Shown piece by piece: positions 33,787 to 44,000 of a stretch of 64,000 nucleotides of DNA. The notes under the pieces are model-generated. The model searched no databases. It was not told the origin of the DNA and saw nothing but the letters and a program-made list of their open reading frames with translations. A program made the position numbers and the translations under genes. The number at the start of each line of letters is the position of its first letter. Within the stretch, counting starts at the first letter, position 1. This DNA comes from Devosia ginsengisoli (lineage in GTDB: Bacteria > Pseudomonadota > Alphaproteobacteria > Rhizobiales > Devosiaceae), in contig NZ_JANQAJ010000013.1 in NCBI RefSeq assembly GCF_024707105.1, positions 1-64,000 on the forward strand, read 5' to 3'.

Positions 33787-35004
33787 TTGGCGCGGAACGT
33801 CAGCGATAGCGACAGCGTCCGGCGTCAGAACCGGGGCCTCGTCCTCGGCGCCCTGCGTGTACAGGGGCCTTTGTCGCGCACGGCGCTGGCCGCGAGCACC
33901 GGGCTCAGCCATGCCAGCATCACCGCCATCACCCATGACCTCATCAACCAGCAGGTCATTGCCGAGCTGGAACCGCAGGAAAAATCCGACGCGCGCGGGC
34001 GGGGCCGCCCCGCCACGCTGGTCGGCTTCAACCGGCAGATCGGCGCGGCCGCGCTGTTCGAGGTCGACGTCAACCGCGCCCGCCTGTCGCTGGTCGATTA
34101 TGGCGGCATATTGGTGGACCGCATCGAATCGCCGGTGACGCCCACCACCTTCGCCAGTTCACCGCCCGCCGTTTTCTTCGCCGAGCGCCTGCGCCAGCTC
34201 CAGGCCCGTAATCCTGTCGAGGCAGCCAGCCTGCGGCGGGTCGCCATTTCCGTGCAGGGCATTCTCGACCGCGATGGCGACGGCCTCAAATGGTCCCCCA
34301 TCGCCCACCTGGCCAACCGCCCCTTCGCCCACGAACTGGCAGCGGCCTTCGCCGTTCCGGTGGCCTTGCACAAGCGTGGGCGCCTCCTCGCCGAGGGCGC
34401 GCGCTGGCTCGACCCCGCTCTGCACGACGCCAGTGTCGCTACTGTCTTCGTCGGCTCCACCGTGGCCATGGGCATGACCTTTCGCGGCCAGATCATGGGG
34501 CGGGGCGACGAAGGCGCCACCGAATTCGGCCACATGAACCACCTGCCCAATGGTGCCCTGTGCCGCTGCGGCATGCGCGGTTGCATCGAAGCCTACGCCT
34601 CCGACTATGGCGTGCTCCGCACCGCCTATTCCGTACCCGAAACCGCCACCCCTGCCCCGGCCGTGCCGCAACAGGAATATGATGGGCTGATCGCTCGCGC
34701 CGAAGCCGGCGACCGCGCCGCCACCCATGCTTTCAACATTGCCGGCCGCGCCGTCGGCTTCGGCCTCAGCCGCATGATGGCGGTGTTCGACCCTTCCCAT
34801 GTCTTCATTGTCGGCCCCGGCGCCCGCGCCTTCGGCCTGATGCAGGCCGAAATCAACGCTGCGCTGGCCAGTGCGCTAGTCTGCCGCGTCAACGGCCTGC
34901 CCCAGATCGTGGCTCATCACGACGAGAAGGAGCCTATCTTCAAGGGGCTGCTGATGAAGACGCTGAACGAAATCGACCAGTCCGACATCGCCGCTCTGGC
35001 CTGA
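33787..35004 (+). CDS. ROK-family repressor (XylR/NagC-type)
   Basis: A 405-residue ROK regulator. The N-terminal helix-turn-helix has LGALRVQGPLSRTALAASTG and LSHASITAITHDLINQQVIA, followed by RGRGRPATLVGFN. The sugar-kinase-like domain has a ROK zinc site, with EFGHMNHLPNGALCRCGMRG containing the GHxxxxxxGxxCxCGxxGCxE motif. The start is TTG 33787, with AGGAG upstream. Its position divergent from the xylose transporter suggests it represses xylF-xylH-ATPase until a sugar binds. Confidence 0.9.
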   Translation: MARNVSDSDSVRRQNRGLVLGALRVQGPLSRTALAASTGLSHASITAITHDLINQQVIAELEPQEKSDARGRGRPATLVGFNRQIGAAALFEVDVNRARLSLVDYGGILVDRIESPVTPTTFASSPPAVFFAERLRQLQARNPVEAASLRRVAISVQGILDRDGDGLKWSPIAHLANRPFAHELAAAFAVPVALHKRGRLLAEGARWLDPALHDASVATVFVGSTVAMGMTFRGQIMGRGDEGATEFGHMNHLPNGALCRCGMRGCIEAYASDYGVLRTAYSVPETATPAPAVPQQEYDGLIARAEAGDRAATHAFNIAGRAVGFGLSRMMAVFDPSHVFIVGPGARAFGLMQAEINAALASALVCRVNGLPQIVAHHDEKEPIFKGLLMKTLNEIDQSDIAALA

Positions 35005-35139
35005 GCATAGTCGATCGTATGTATTCGCACCTCGACACGATTAACCAACAGTAAAAATCATAGCTTATGCTTCGCGTGAAGGTAGTATCCACCGCACTCC
35101 TGCGGCGTATATACTCCGCTCGAACGGGGCCTAGTCACT

Positions 35140-36564
35140 ATGACCAAGATCGTACCGGTTATCCTCGCGGGCGGCCAGGGCACACGGCTATGGCCCATGT
35201 CGCGTGCCGCCCGGCCCAAGCAGTTCCTGCCTTTGACCGGCCCCGCCAGCCTGTTCCAGAAGACGCTGGCCCGTGTCGCTGACAACACGATTTATACGCC
35301 AGCCATCGTCATCACTAATTCCGGCTATCGTTTCATCGTCGCCGAGCAGGCTGCCGAACAGGGCGTGGCGCTCGCCGGTATCCTGCTCGAGCCAGTGGTT
35401 CGCAATACCGCCGTGGCGATTGCCGCGGCCGCCGCCTTTGCCAGCGACAGCTTCGGCGCCGATGCGGTTCTGCATGTCCTGCCCTCGGACCACGACGTGG
35501 CCGTGGACGACGGCTACTGGGCGGCTTTGCATCAAGCCCGTGATGCGGCGGCGACTGGCCAGTTGGTCACCTTCGGCATCATGCCCACCCACGCCGAAAC
35601 CGGCTTCGGCTATATCAAGGCCGCCGCAAGCGTCGGCGCTGGTGTCCACGCGGTCGAGCGCTTCGTCGAAAAGCCCGATGCCATCACGGCCGGGCAGATG
35701 CTCGCCGAAGGCGGCTATTTCTGGAATTCCGGCATGTTTATGCTCGCCGCCGGCACCTTCCTGCATGAATGCGAAACCCTGGCGCCGCAAACCCTTGCCG
35801 CCGCCCGCAACGCCGTGGCGCAAGCCCGCAGCGATCTCGATTTCATCCGCCTCGACGAAGCCGCCTTCGCCACCGCCCCCGATATTTCGGTGGACTACGC
35901 CATCTTCGAAAAGACCACCCGGGCCGCCATCGTCGCCGTCGATTTTGGCTGGTCAGATCTGGGCAGTTGGGATGCCGTCTGGAAGAATGCCAGCCGCGAC
36001 GCCGCCCAGAACCTCACCCAGGGTCCGGTGACCCTCGATCAGGTGCGCAATTCGCTCATCGTCTCCGATCACGCCCATGTCGCGGTTCATGGCCTCGACG
36101 ACATCGCCGTCATAGCCACCAGCGACGCCGTCTATGTCGGCCGCCTGTCCGAGGCCCAGAAAGTCGGTGGCATGGTCAAGACGCTGCGCGCCAACAAGGA
36201 CACTGCCGGCCTCACCGAAATCCACCGCACCGCCTACCGCCCCTGGGGCGGCTTTACCTCCGTGCTCAGCGGCGAGCGCTTCCAGGTCAAGCGCCTCTTC
36301 GTCAAGCCGGGCCGGAAGCTGAGCCTGCAGAAGCACCACCACCGCGCCGAACACTGGATCATCGTGCGCGGCACGGCCGAGGTAACCATCGACGGCACTG
36401 TCACCGCTCTGAGCGAGAACCAGTCCATCTACCTGCCCCTCGGCTGCATCCATCGCCTCGCCAATCCCGGCAAGATCGATCTCGAACTCATCGAAGTGCA
36501 GACCGGCTCCTATCTCGGCGAGGACGACATCATCCGCATCGAAGACGAATTCGGCCGGGTGTGA
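35140..36564 (+). CDS. manC: Mannose-1-phosphate guanylyltransferase / mannose-6-phosphate isomerase
   Basis: A 474-residue bifunctional type II enzyme. The N-terminal nucleotidyltransferase has the pyrophosphorylase signature LAGGQGTRLWPMSRAARPKQ and FVEKPDAI. The C-terminal cupin isomerase domain has RPWGGFTSVLSGERFQVKRL and the metal motif LQKHHHRAEHWIIVRG. It makes GDP-mannose, the precursor for mannose, fucose or L-galactose units in exopolysaccharide. It stands alone before tRNA-Thr, about 19 kb from the GDP-mannose epimerase-like gene that would use its product. Confidence 0.95.
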   Translation: MTKIVPVILAGGQGTRLWPMSRAARPKQFLPLTGPASLFQKTLARVADNTIYTPAIVITNSGYRFIVAEQAAEQGVALAGILLEPVVRNTAVAIAAAAAFASDSFGADAVLHVLPSDHDVAVDDGYWAALHQARDAAATGQLVTFGIMPTHAETGFGYIKAAASVGAGVHAVERFVEKPDAITAGQMLAEGGYFWNSGMFMLAAGTFLHECETLAPQTLAAARNAVAQARSDLDFIRLDEAAFATAPDISVDYAIFEKTTRAAIVAVDFGWSDLGSWDAVWKNASRDAAQNLTQGPVTLDQVRNSLIVSDHAHVAVHGLDDIAVIATSDAVYVGRLSEAQKVGGMVKTLRANKDTAGLTEIHRTAYRPWGGFTSVLSGERFQVKRLFVKPGRKLSLQKHHHRAEHWIIVRGTAEVTIDGTVTALSENQSIYLPLGCIHRLANPGKIDLELIEVQTGSYLGEDDIIRIEDEFGRV

Positions 36565-36620
36565 GGGGTCGCGAAAGAGAGCATTGCCGGATCGCGACCA
36601 CGATGCTAATCGGAGCGCGC

Positions 36621-36696
<76 letters not shown>

Positions 36697-36703
36697 TCAA
36701 ACC

Positions 36704-37000
36704 CTAAGCCTTAGCGGGAAAATCACCTGCACTGACGGTCATGTGGCTGCCGTCTGGCCGCTTATGAAGCGCACGGTTCTTCTGCTGCCCGCGATGCTGG
36801 TTGCAATGCAGGCAAGCAGCGGCAAGGTTGCTCAAATCGTCTGAGCCGCCGTCCATGCGCGCCTTCTTGTGCTCAATGGTCATTTGTGTCGGGCCACCCT
36901 TTGTGAACGACCGCTTGCAATAGCAACACTTGCCACCCTGGCTTCTGACCAGGTAACGACGAACCCACGCGCGATATTGGCCATCTCTCAACGTTGCCAT
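36704..37000 (-). CDS. HNH endonuclease-family protein
   Basis: A small HNH nuclease-like protein, 98 residues from the ATG at 37000; a GTG at 37024 would add eight. The zinc-finger-type HNH core is visible: GGKCCYCKRSFTKGG, the catalytic TIEHKKARMDGGSDD and ACLHCNQHRGQQ, with two CxxC pairs. It lies immediately behind tRNA-Thr in DNA that is less GC-rich than the flanks. This suggests an accessory gene acquired at the tRNA 3' end. No phage or restriction partner is adjacent, so its target is unknown. Confidence 0.75.
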   Translation of the reverse strand: MATLRDGQYRAWVRRYLVRSQGGKCCYCKRSFTKGGPTQMTIEHKKARMDGGSDDLSNLAAACLHCNQHRGQQKNRALHKRPDGSHMTVSAGDFPAKA

Positions 37001-37024
37001 TTGCGGCCATACGATTGCAGCCAC

Positions 37025-37407
37025 GAAAACTGGTCAAATCCATTACATTGCTATGGTTACGGGCGGTTGTAATAATCTCGCTAGATTATCGTAGAGCCTC
37101 ACAAACGCCGACTATGGTGCTCCAGCCACCTGCGGCTGACCGTCCAGGCCCCCCCCCGTAGTGTAGCCGCACGTTAAGCAGGCCTCCCCACCCGACCCAA
37201 GCAACATTAACTCCCTTTCGGTTCTAGTCTTGCCTGAACAAGGGTAGCGGGCCTAACTACCGCCCATCAAGGCCGTGCTGCTGCCGTTGAAAGCATTTTC
37301 GGTGGCGCTTCGAAGAAAATGATGCTTGATCTTCATGTTCGATCGAATGCGATAACGGGCTTTACTGTCACCGCTTCTCGGTTGTGGCCCGGCACGCGCA
37401 GGTTTTC
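37025..37407 (+). promoter_or_regulatory. Intergenic region upstream of the type I secretion operon
   Basis: About 380 bp without a supported gene. It contains a run of nine C residues (37149-37157) and a region with lower GC around 37040-37100. The promoter of the secretion operon should lie here, but I cannot pick convincing -35/-10 boxes. Confidence 0.4.
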
Positions 37408-39147
37408 ATGAAAAGCATCTGGTCATCGCTTCGTGTTTCGCAGAACGTCATGGGCGCCTTCGGCCTGGTGATGGTGTTCAGCATCTTCGTCAACCTGCTG
37501 ATCCTGACCTCACCCATCTACATGATGCAGGTCTATGACCGTGTGCTGACCACGAGCCGCGTCGAAACCCTGATCTTTCTCAGCCTCATCGCCTTTGCCG
37601 CCCTGGCCGTGCTTGGCTTGCTGGACGGCGTGCGCACCTATCTGCTGACCCGTCTCGGCCGTTTTCTCGATCTGTCGCTGCGCGATCCTGTCCTGACCCA
37701 GGCCATTGCCCAGTCGCGCCGCGACGGCCAGAACCATCGCCGCCTGATCGACGATCTCGGCACCGCCCGCAACTATCTCGGCAGTGCCGCGGTCCTGCCC
37801 TTCTTCGATGCGCCCTGGGTGCCCTTCTTCATTCTCATCATGGCACTGTTGCATCCCTGGCTGGGCGTATTGGCGCTGACTGCGGCCATCGTGCTGTTCG
37901 GCATGGCTTTGGCCAACGATCACTTCTGCAAGACCCCGCTGCGCATCGCCACCAGCCAGCAGATCATGGCCAGCGAATTTGCCGGCGCCGCCCTGCAGAA
38001 TTCCGAAGTCATCCACGCCATGGGCATGCAGGGCGCCGTTGCCGAGCGCTATCGCCAGCAGGTCGAGCAGATGGGCGAGACCGGCCAGAATGCTGCCGAT
38101 ATGGGCGCCACCATTACCGCCGCCTCCAAGGCGCTGCGTATCGCCGTGCAGAGCGCCGCCCTCGGCCTGGGCGCTTATCTGGTGATCCGCGCCGAACTGA
38201 CCCCTGGCGGCATGATCGCCGGCTCGATCATCCTCGGCCGGGCCCTCGCCCCGATCGAGCAATCCATCGGTTCGTGGAAGCAATTCGTCGCCGCCCGCGA
38301 CGCCTACAAGAACATCAAGGGCTTCCTCAGCTCGCGCCCTGCCGAAGCCGAGCGCATCGCCATGCCTCCCCTCAAGGGCCGCGTCAGCGTCGAGAACCTG
38401 TCCTTTTCAATGCCGCGGGCCGAGCGCCCCAGCCTGCGCCGCGCCAGCTTCCAGCTCGAGCCGGGCACCGCCCTGGCGCTGGTGGGCGCATCGGCCTCCG
38501 GCAAGAGCACATTGTGCCGCCTGCTGGTCGGCGCCTGGCAACCCACCACCGGCAGTGTCCGCATCGACGGCGCCGATATCATGACGCTCAATCCCGCCGA
38601 TATCGGCAGCACGATCGGCTATATGCCGCAAACGGTCGAACTGTTCTCGGGCACGGTCAAGAGCAACATTGCCCGGCTCGGCACCGCCAGCGACGAAGCC
38701 GTCATCGCCGCTGCCAAGGCGGCAGGCTGCCACGAGATGATCCTGCGCCTGCAGGATGGCTACGAAACCGAGCTAGGCCCGCGCGGCATGTTCCTCAGCG
38801 GCGGCCAGCGCCAGCGCATCGGCCTGGCCCGCGCCCTGTTCGGCGATCCGCAGCTCATCGTGCTCGACGAGCCCAATTCCAACCTCGACCAGGATGGCGA
38901 ATTCGCCCTGGTTCAGGCCATGCGCGAGCGCAAGGCGCTGGGCGCCACCATTATCGTGGTGAGCCACCGCACCTCCCTGCTCGACCCCATCGACAAGATC
39001 GGCGTGCTGCGTGATGGCGTGCTCGACCAGTTCGGCGATCGCGACGAAGTCCTGCGCGAAATGGCAGGCCAGCGCGCCATATCGCGACCGACCCTGGTTC
39101 CGGCCACCGATGAACCCAAGCCCGCTACCGGAGCCAAAACGGCATGA
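37408..39147 (+). CDS. Type I secretion ABC exporter (PrtD-like)
   Basis: A 579-residue half-transporter of the PrtD/AprD class, which drives export of C-terminally signalled RTX proteins. The membrane domain (about residues 1-290) has GLVMVFSIFVNLLILTSPIY and YMMQVYDRVLTTSRVETL. The ATPase domain has Walker A VGASASGKSTLCRLL, signature LSGGQRQRIGLARALFG and Walker B LIVLDEPNSNLD. ATG 37408 is preferred over a GTG at 37384 because MKSIWSSL directly precedes the first helix and AGG lies upstream. It overlaps the fusion-protein gene by 4 bp. Its substrate is almost certainly the adjacent RTX protein. No TolC homologue is in the window. Confidence 0.93.
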   Translation: MKSIWSSLRVSQNVMGAFGLVMVFSIFVNLLILTSPIYMMQVYDRVLTTSRVETLIFLSLIAFAALAVLGLLDGVRTYLLTRLGRFLDLSLRDPVLTQAIAQSRRDGQNHRRLIDDLGTARNYLGSAAVLPFFDAPWVPFFILIMALLHPWLGVLALTAAIVLFGMALANDHFCKTPLRIATSQQIMASEFAGAALQNSEVIHAMGMQGAVAERYRQQVEQMGETGQNAADMGATITAASKALRIAVQSAALGLGAYLVIRAELTPGGMIAGSIILGRALAPIEQSIGSWKQFVAARDAYKNIKGFLSSRPAEAERIAMPPLKGRVSVENLSFSMPRAERPSLRRASFQLEPGTALALVGASASGKSTLCRLLVGAWQPTTGSVRIDGADIMTLNPADIGSTIGYMPQTVELFSGTVKSNIARLGTASDEAVIAAAKAAGCHEMILRLQDGYETELGPRGMFLSGGQRQRIGLARALFGDPQLIVLDEPNSNLDQDGEFALVQAMRERKALGATIIVVSHRTSLLDPIDKIGVLRDGVLDQFGDRDEVLREMAGQRAISRPTLVPATDEPKPATGAKTA

Positions 39148-40493
39148 ACGCGATTGCTCCCGGCACCCTTATGCGCCCCGCCCCGCCCGAGGCGCCCGCC
39201 ATCCCCACCATCGGCAGGCTGTCGCGCGGTCCGGTGCTTTTCGGCACTGCCGTCGTGGTCCTGTTCTTCGGTGTGTTCGGCACCTGGGCAGCCCTGGCGC
39301 CGCTCAGCAGCGGCGCCATCGCCCATGGCGTGGTCAGCCCCGACTCGGAGCGTCGCGTCATCCAGCATCTCGAAGGTGGCATTATCCGCCAGGTGCATGT
39401 GCGCGAAGGGCAGCAGGTGCAGGCCGGCGATCCGCTGGTCACCCTCGAATCCACCCGCGCCGAAGCCACCTTCTCCTCTCGTCGCCAGCAATGGCTGCGC
39501 CTCATCGCCATGCGGGCGCGCGTCTTCGCCCAGCAGACCGATGCCGACGCCATCGACTTCCCGCCCGAAGTGCTGGAATCGACCAACGCGGACGTCGTTG
39601 CCTTTGTCAGCAACCAGCAGCAGACCTTCGAAATCCGCCGCACCGCCCTCGAACAGCAGCGCTCCATCTTCGAGCGCCAGATCGAGCAGCTCGGCAGCGA
39701 AATCGCCGCCATCGAGGCCGAGAATGTCGGTCTCAACACCCAGATAACGCTGATCGACCAGGAAGAAGCCGACAAGACCAGCCTGCTCGAGCGCCAGTTG
39801 ATCTCGCGCTCCGAAGTTCTTGCTTTGCAACGCGAACAGGCCCGCCTGCGCAGCGCCATCGCCTCAAACACGGCCCGCATCGCCCAGGCCGGCCAGAGCA
39901 TCGAGGAAATCCGCCTTGCGCTCCTGCAGGCCGGCGAAAGCTATCGCAACGAAGTGGCCGACGAGGCGACCCAGGTCAATAACGAGATCGCCCAGATCGA
40001 CGAGGACATGGTCGCAACCGGCGATGTGCTGCGCCGCACCGAGATCCTGAGCCCCGTCGATGGCTTCGTGCTCAACCTGCGCAGCCAGACCACCGGCGGC
40101 GTCATTCGCGGCGGCGATCCGATCATGGATATCGTGCCGCTCGGCGACGACCTCATCGTCGTGGCGCGACTCAACCCGCAGGACATCGATGCGGTCACCG
40201 TCGGCCTGCGCGCGCACCTGACGCTGGTGCCCTTCGCCAACCGCAACACCCTGCCGCTCAATGGCGAGGTCATCCAGATCGCGGCCGACGCCACCGTGGA
40301 AGAACGCAGCGGCGCCTCCTACTACGAGATGCGCGTCCGCGTCCCCGCTGAGGAGCTGGTATTGCATGAAGGTATGTATCTCAGCCCCGGCATGCCCGCC
40401 GACGTGACCGTGGTCACCGGCGAACGCACCCTGCTGCAATATCTGGTGCAGCCCTTCCTCCGGTCGCTCGGCAGCGCCTTCGTCTACGACTGA
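39144..40493 (+). CDS. Type I secretion membrane-fusion protein (HlyD/PrtE family)
   Basis: A 449-residue periplasmic adaptor linking the ABC exporter to an outer-membrane channel. A short cytoplasmic N-terminus precedes one transmembrane segment (about 30-55, FGTAVVVLFFGVFGTWAALA). The first half-motif AHGVVSPDSERRVIQHLEGG is the HlyD signature. A long coiled coil follows (about 110-290, rich in Glu, Gln and Arg), then the second half-motif ILSPVDGFVLNLRSQTTGGV and a beta-barrel end. The start overlaps the exporter stop (ATGA). Confidence 0.93.
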   Translation: MNAIAPGTLMRPAPPEAPAIPTIGRLSRGPVLFGTAVVVLFFGVFGTWAALAPLSSGAIAHGVVSPDSERRVIQHLEGGIIRQVHVREGQQVQAGDPLVTLESTRAEATFSSRRQQWLRLIAMRARVFAQQTDADAIDFPPEVLESTNADVVAFVSNQQQTFEIRRTALEQQRSIFERQIEQLGSEIAAIEAENVGLNTQITLIDQEEADKTSLLERQLISRSEVLALQREQARLRSAIASNTARIAQAGQSIEEIRLALLQAGESYRNEVADEATQVNNEIAQIDEDMVATGDVLRRTEILSPVDGFVLNLRSQTTGGVIRGGDPIMDIVPLGDDLIVVARLNPQDIDAVTVGLRAHLTLVPFANRNTLPLNGEVIQIAADATVEERSGASYYEMRVRVPAEELVLHEGMYLSPGMPADVTVVTGERTLLQYLVQPFLRSLGSAFVYD

Positions 40494-40560
40494 CCGCGTC
40501 TCCAGAGCGTCGCGGGCTGAATCAGCCAGCGCCACCCACCGCTTGACCATCCGGACAAAA

Positions 40561-40600
40561 ATGCACCATTTTGGTACAGCATGTGCCATTTTGGCACCGC
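40561..40600. repeat. Tandem palindromic 20-bp repeat upstream of the RTX gene
   Basis: Two adjacent 20-bp copies, ATGCACCATTTTGGTACAGC (40561-40580) and ATGTGCCATTTTGGCACCGC (40581-40600), match at 16 positions. Each contains a palindrome around ATTTT; the second (GTGCC-ATTTT-GGCAC) is perfect. The two-turn spacing suggests a regulator dimer site. The rest of the gap to the RTX gene (40601-41070) is unusually AT-rich at 40640-40800 and holds no supported gene. Confidence 0.6.
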
Positions 40601-41070
40601 TTCACAGCGCGGCCAGCGCGTTCATTTACTTGTCATTCGATTGACCTCAATGAACTGCGTTGCCTTGAATTTCTTTGCTTTTCAGTACTTCTCCGAACCT
40701 ACTTTATTGAAGCAGGTAACCATTCGCTGCTTTCTTGGGTATTCCTGATTGACACCAGGGGGTCCATCCTGTTCTTAGTATTAAGGGAATTTTAACGATG
40801 CCCGCGGGGCGCGGGTGGAGGGGAACTTAGTGCAAGCACTCTTGGACGTGCGAACGCCTTCGCGGCGAATGACTTCGTATGCCTTCAATTCTGCACTAAT
40901 CGCCGACGGCAAGACTGCCGCTCGGCTTTTCGCGTCCATCGCTATGCCCGCGAGCCTGCGCGCAATCGCGCAACCACACCCATTCACCACCAGCGACACC
41001 GGCGGCCACGCGCCATCCCCTGCCGCTGTGACACACCCCCATTCAACCAATTTGTTCTCGGAGTAAGACC

Positions 41071-44000
41071 ATGGCTGAAATTCTCGTAGCAGTTGGCCAG
41101 TCGATTCAGGCGGCGATCAACAGCGCGGATCCTGGCGATACCGTCAAGCTGGCCAGCGGGGTTCACATCCTCCCCGGCACGCTCTATGTCCGCGAGGGCA
41201 TCACCCTGCTGGGTGAAGATGGCGCCATCCTTGACGCGAGCGGCCTGAGCGCCGGGAGCTACGGCATCTATGTGGACGAGGATGGCGTGACGCTGTCCAA
41301 CTTCACCCTGCTGGGCGGCGGCGCGACCGGGCCCGCCCGCGGCATCAAGGCCCAGGCCGACGGCGCGGCCGATCGCCTGGAAAACCTGACCATCACTGAT
41401 GTCAGGGTCGAGAATTTCCATCGTGCCGAGGTCGATATCAACGGCGCCGACGGCGCCTATCTGTCCAATGTCACCGTCGATGGCCAGAATACCGGCGGCG
41501 CCGGTATCGCGCTGACGGACGTGACCAATGTCGAGCTCAACAATATCAGCGTTGCCAACAACAATTGGGGCGGCGTTGCCATTTATTCGGGTGGCGACTT
41601 TGCCGACACGCCGAATGGCTCCAACGGCGTGACCTTCACCGGCACCTTCACGGCGCCGATCTCGGCCGCCCAGCCGCAGCCGATCCTGCTGCAAACCGCC
41701 AATGGCTATCCCATCACCGACTATGCCCTGCCGGACAGCTACGATTTTGCCGTCTATAACGCCACGGCCGCCGATTACCTGATCTTCTTCGGCAGCGCCG
41801 AAGAAGCCATCGCCTATGCGCTCGCATCCGACGCGGCCAATTCGGTGATCTACCAGAACGCCGCTGTGGGCGGCACGGCCTTCGTCGAAGGCAATATCGT
41901 CGTCTATCCGGGCATGTCGATCCCGGCGGCCCATGCTGCCGCCAAGCCCGGCCAGGTCGTCCATGTCATCGGCAATGATGCCCCTGGCGCCGAGGATGAT
42001 ACCTATTCCGCGCGCGCCAATGCACCGGACTGGTTCACTGGCGGCGAAGGCGACGATACCTTCTTCGGTGGCGCCGGCGGCGGCGACCGTTTCGTCTACA
42101 ACACCGCCAATGCGAGCGATATCACCGACATCCTCAAGATCGGCCAGAACGTTTTCCTCACCACCACTGAAGGCACCGACCTCATCAATGGCGTCGAGGA
42201 AATCCAGTTCGCCAATGGCGACGTCTATGCCGTTTCCGGCACCAATATCGTGGTCAACACCGAAGCGGACAGCAATGCTACCCCCGCCTTCGAAGATGGC
42301 GCTGCCGTTGGTGGCAATGTCCTGGCCAATGATGTTGATCTCGACGGCGCGTCCTTCACCGTCCATGGCATCGCTGCCGGCGCTTCGACCACGCCGACCA
42401 CCGGGGGCCTCGATGCACCCGTGGCAGGCGTCTATGGCTCGCTGACCATCTCCGCCGATGGCCAGTATTCCTACACGGCTAACAATGCCGACGCCCTGGC
42501 AGCGGGCGAAACGGTGACCGACACCTTCACCTATACCGTCAAGGACGGCAGCGTGCTGGTCACCGAAACCATCACCATCACCGTCACCGGCACCAACGAT
42601 GCCCCCGAGATTGTGACGACAGGCGTTCAGGGGGCCATCTTCGAGGATGGCACCCTCGATTCTGGCGAGCAACGAGACGCCGGCCAGCGACTTTGGTGTG
42701 GATTATGCCCTGTCATCAGCCATTCAGCTCGCCCTGACAATTCTGACCACGGCCCCTGCCATCGCCGACGAGGACATGGTCCCCGACCTGCTGGCCAGCA
42801 TCGTTGACGAACTGCCCAATGGCAGCATCCAGGACGCCTTTGCCATCGTGTTCAACACGCTGGACGACTTCTACGATGACGGCGTGAACTATTCCGATGT
42901 GGCGCACAACACCTCGGCCTTGCGCCTCGGCATGGCTTATGCGGAATACCTGGAAAATGGCGGCCGCCCGCTGACCGATGTCATCGTCAAGGCTGCGGCG
43001 GACCGTTCGCAGAGCCTGCATGACAACCTGCTGGGCAATTTCGGCCTGCCCACGCTGGCCGACCGCTTCCCCGGCGATCACTACGATCCCACCGGCGCCA
43101 CCTCGACCGGCATCTATCTCGAGATATTCAACGCGGGCTATGCGTTCCTGCATGACCGCCCCTATTTCGGCGGCTATACCGGTAATGATGCCGGCCCGAG
43201 CCGCGCCTTCGATCTGGCCCACGACCTGATCCCTGCCTCCTTCGGCAAGCTCGTCGCAACCGACGTCGATGGCGACGAACTGGTCTGGTCTGTCCAGGGC
43301 ACCGGCGAGGGCCAATACGGCACGCTTCATGTCGATGCCGACGGCACCTGGCGCTATGACCTCGACAATGCCAGGGCGGAAACCCAGGCCCTGTACGAGG
43401 GCCAGCAGGTCAGTGAGGTGTTCATCGTCCAGGTCGACGATGGCAATGGTGGCGTGATCACCACGACCATCACCATCAACGTGACCGGCACCAATGATGC
43501 ACCCGAATTCGACGCCGACTTCGTATGGCCGACCACGCTCACCGAAAACGAACATGGTACCCAGTTGGCCGGCAATATCGCAGCCCTGATCGAACAGGTC
43601 GTCAGCGACCCCGATGGCGGTGACGCCGTCAGCCTCGAGCTGACCTTCACCTACCCCTCGGGCAGCGGCCTTGCCTCGTGGACTGCCACGGTCGATGAAG
43701 CCGGCAATGCGATTTACAGCGTCCCTGCCAGCCATGCCGATTTCAACGGCGATGTCAGTGTGCTGATCAAGGCGACCGACTCCTACGGTGCAGTCACCAC
43801 AAAGACGATCACGGTCACTGTGACCCCCGTCAATGACGCCCCGACCATCAGCGGCGACACCGCCGGGCTGGTCTGGGAGCCGGGCGATCTGGATGCCGCC
43901 ATCGGCGCCAACCATCCCGCTCTCTTTACGACGCTGGTCGATATCAACGACCAGATCGGCGAGCTGTTCGCGGCCAATGCCAACCCGGATGCCGTCACGG

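Noticed and set aside
40815-41066. An 83-codon frame just before the RTX gene
   Set aside because: Its composition is unlike neighbouring proteins, no domain is seen, and the region is better explained as the RTX 5' untranslated region. It cannot be fully excluded.
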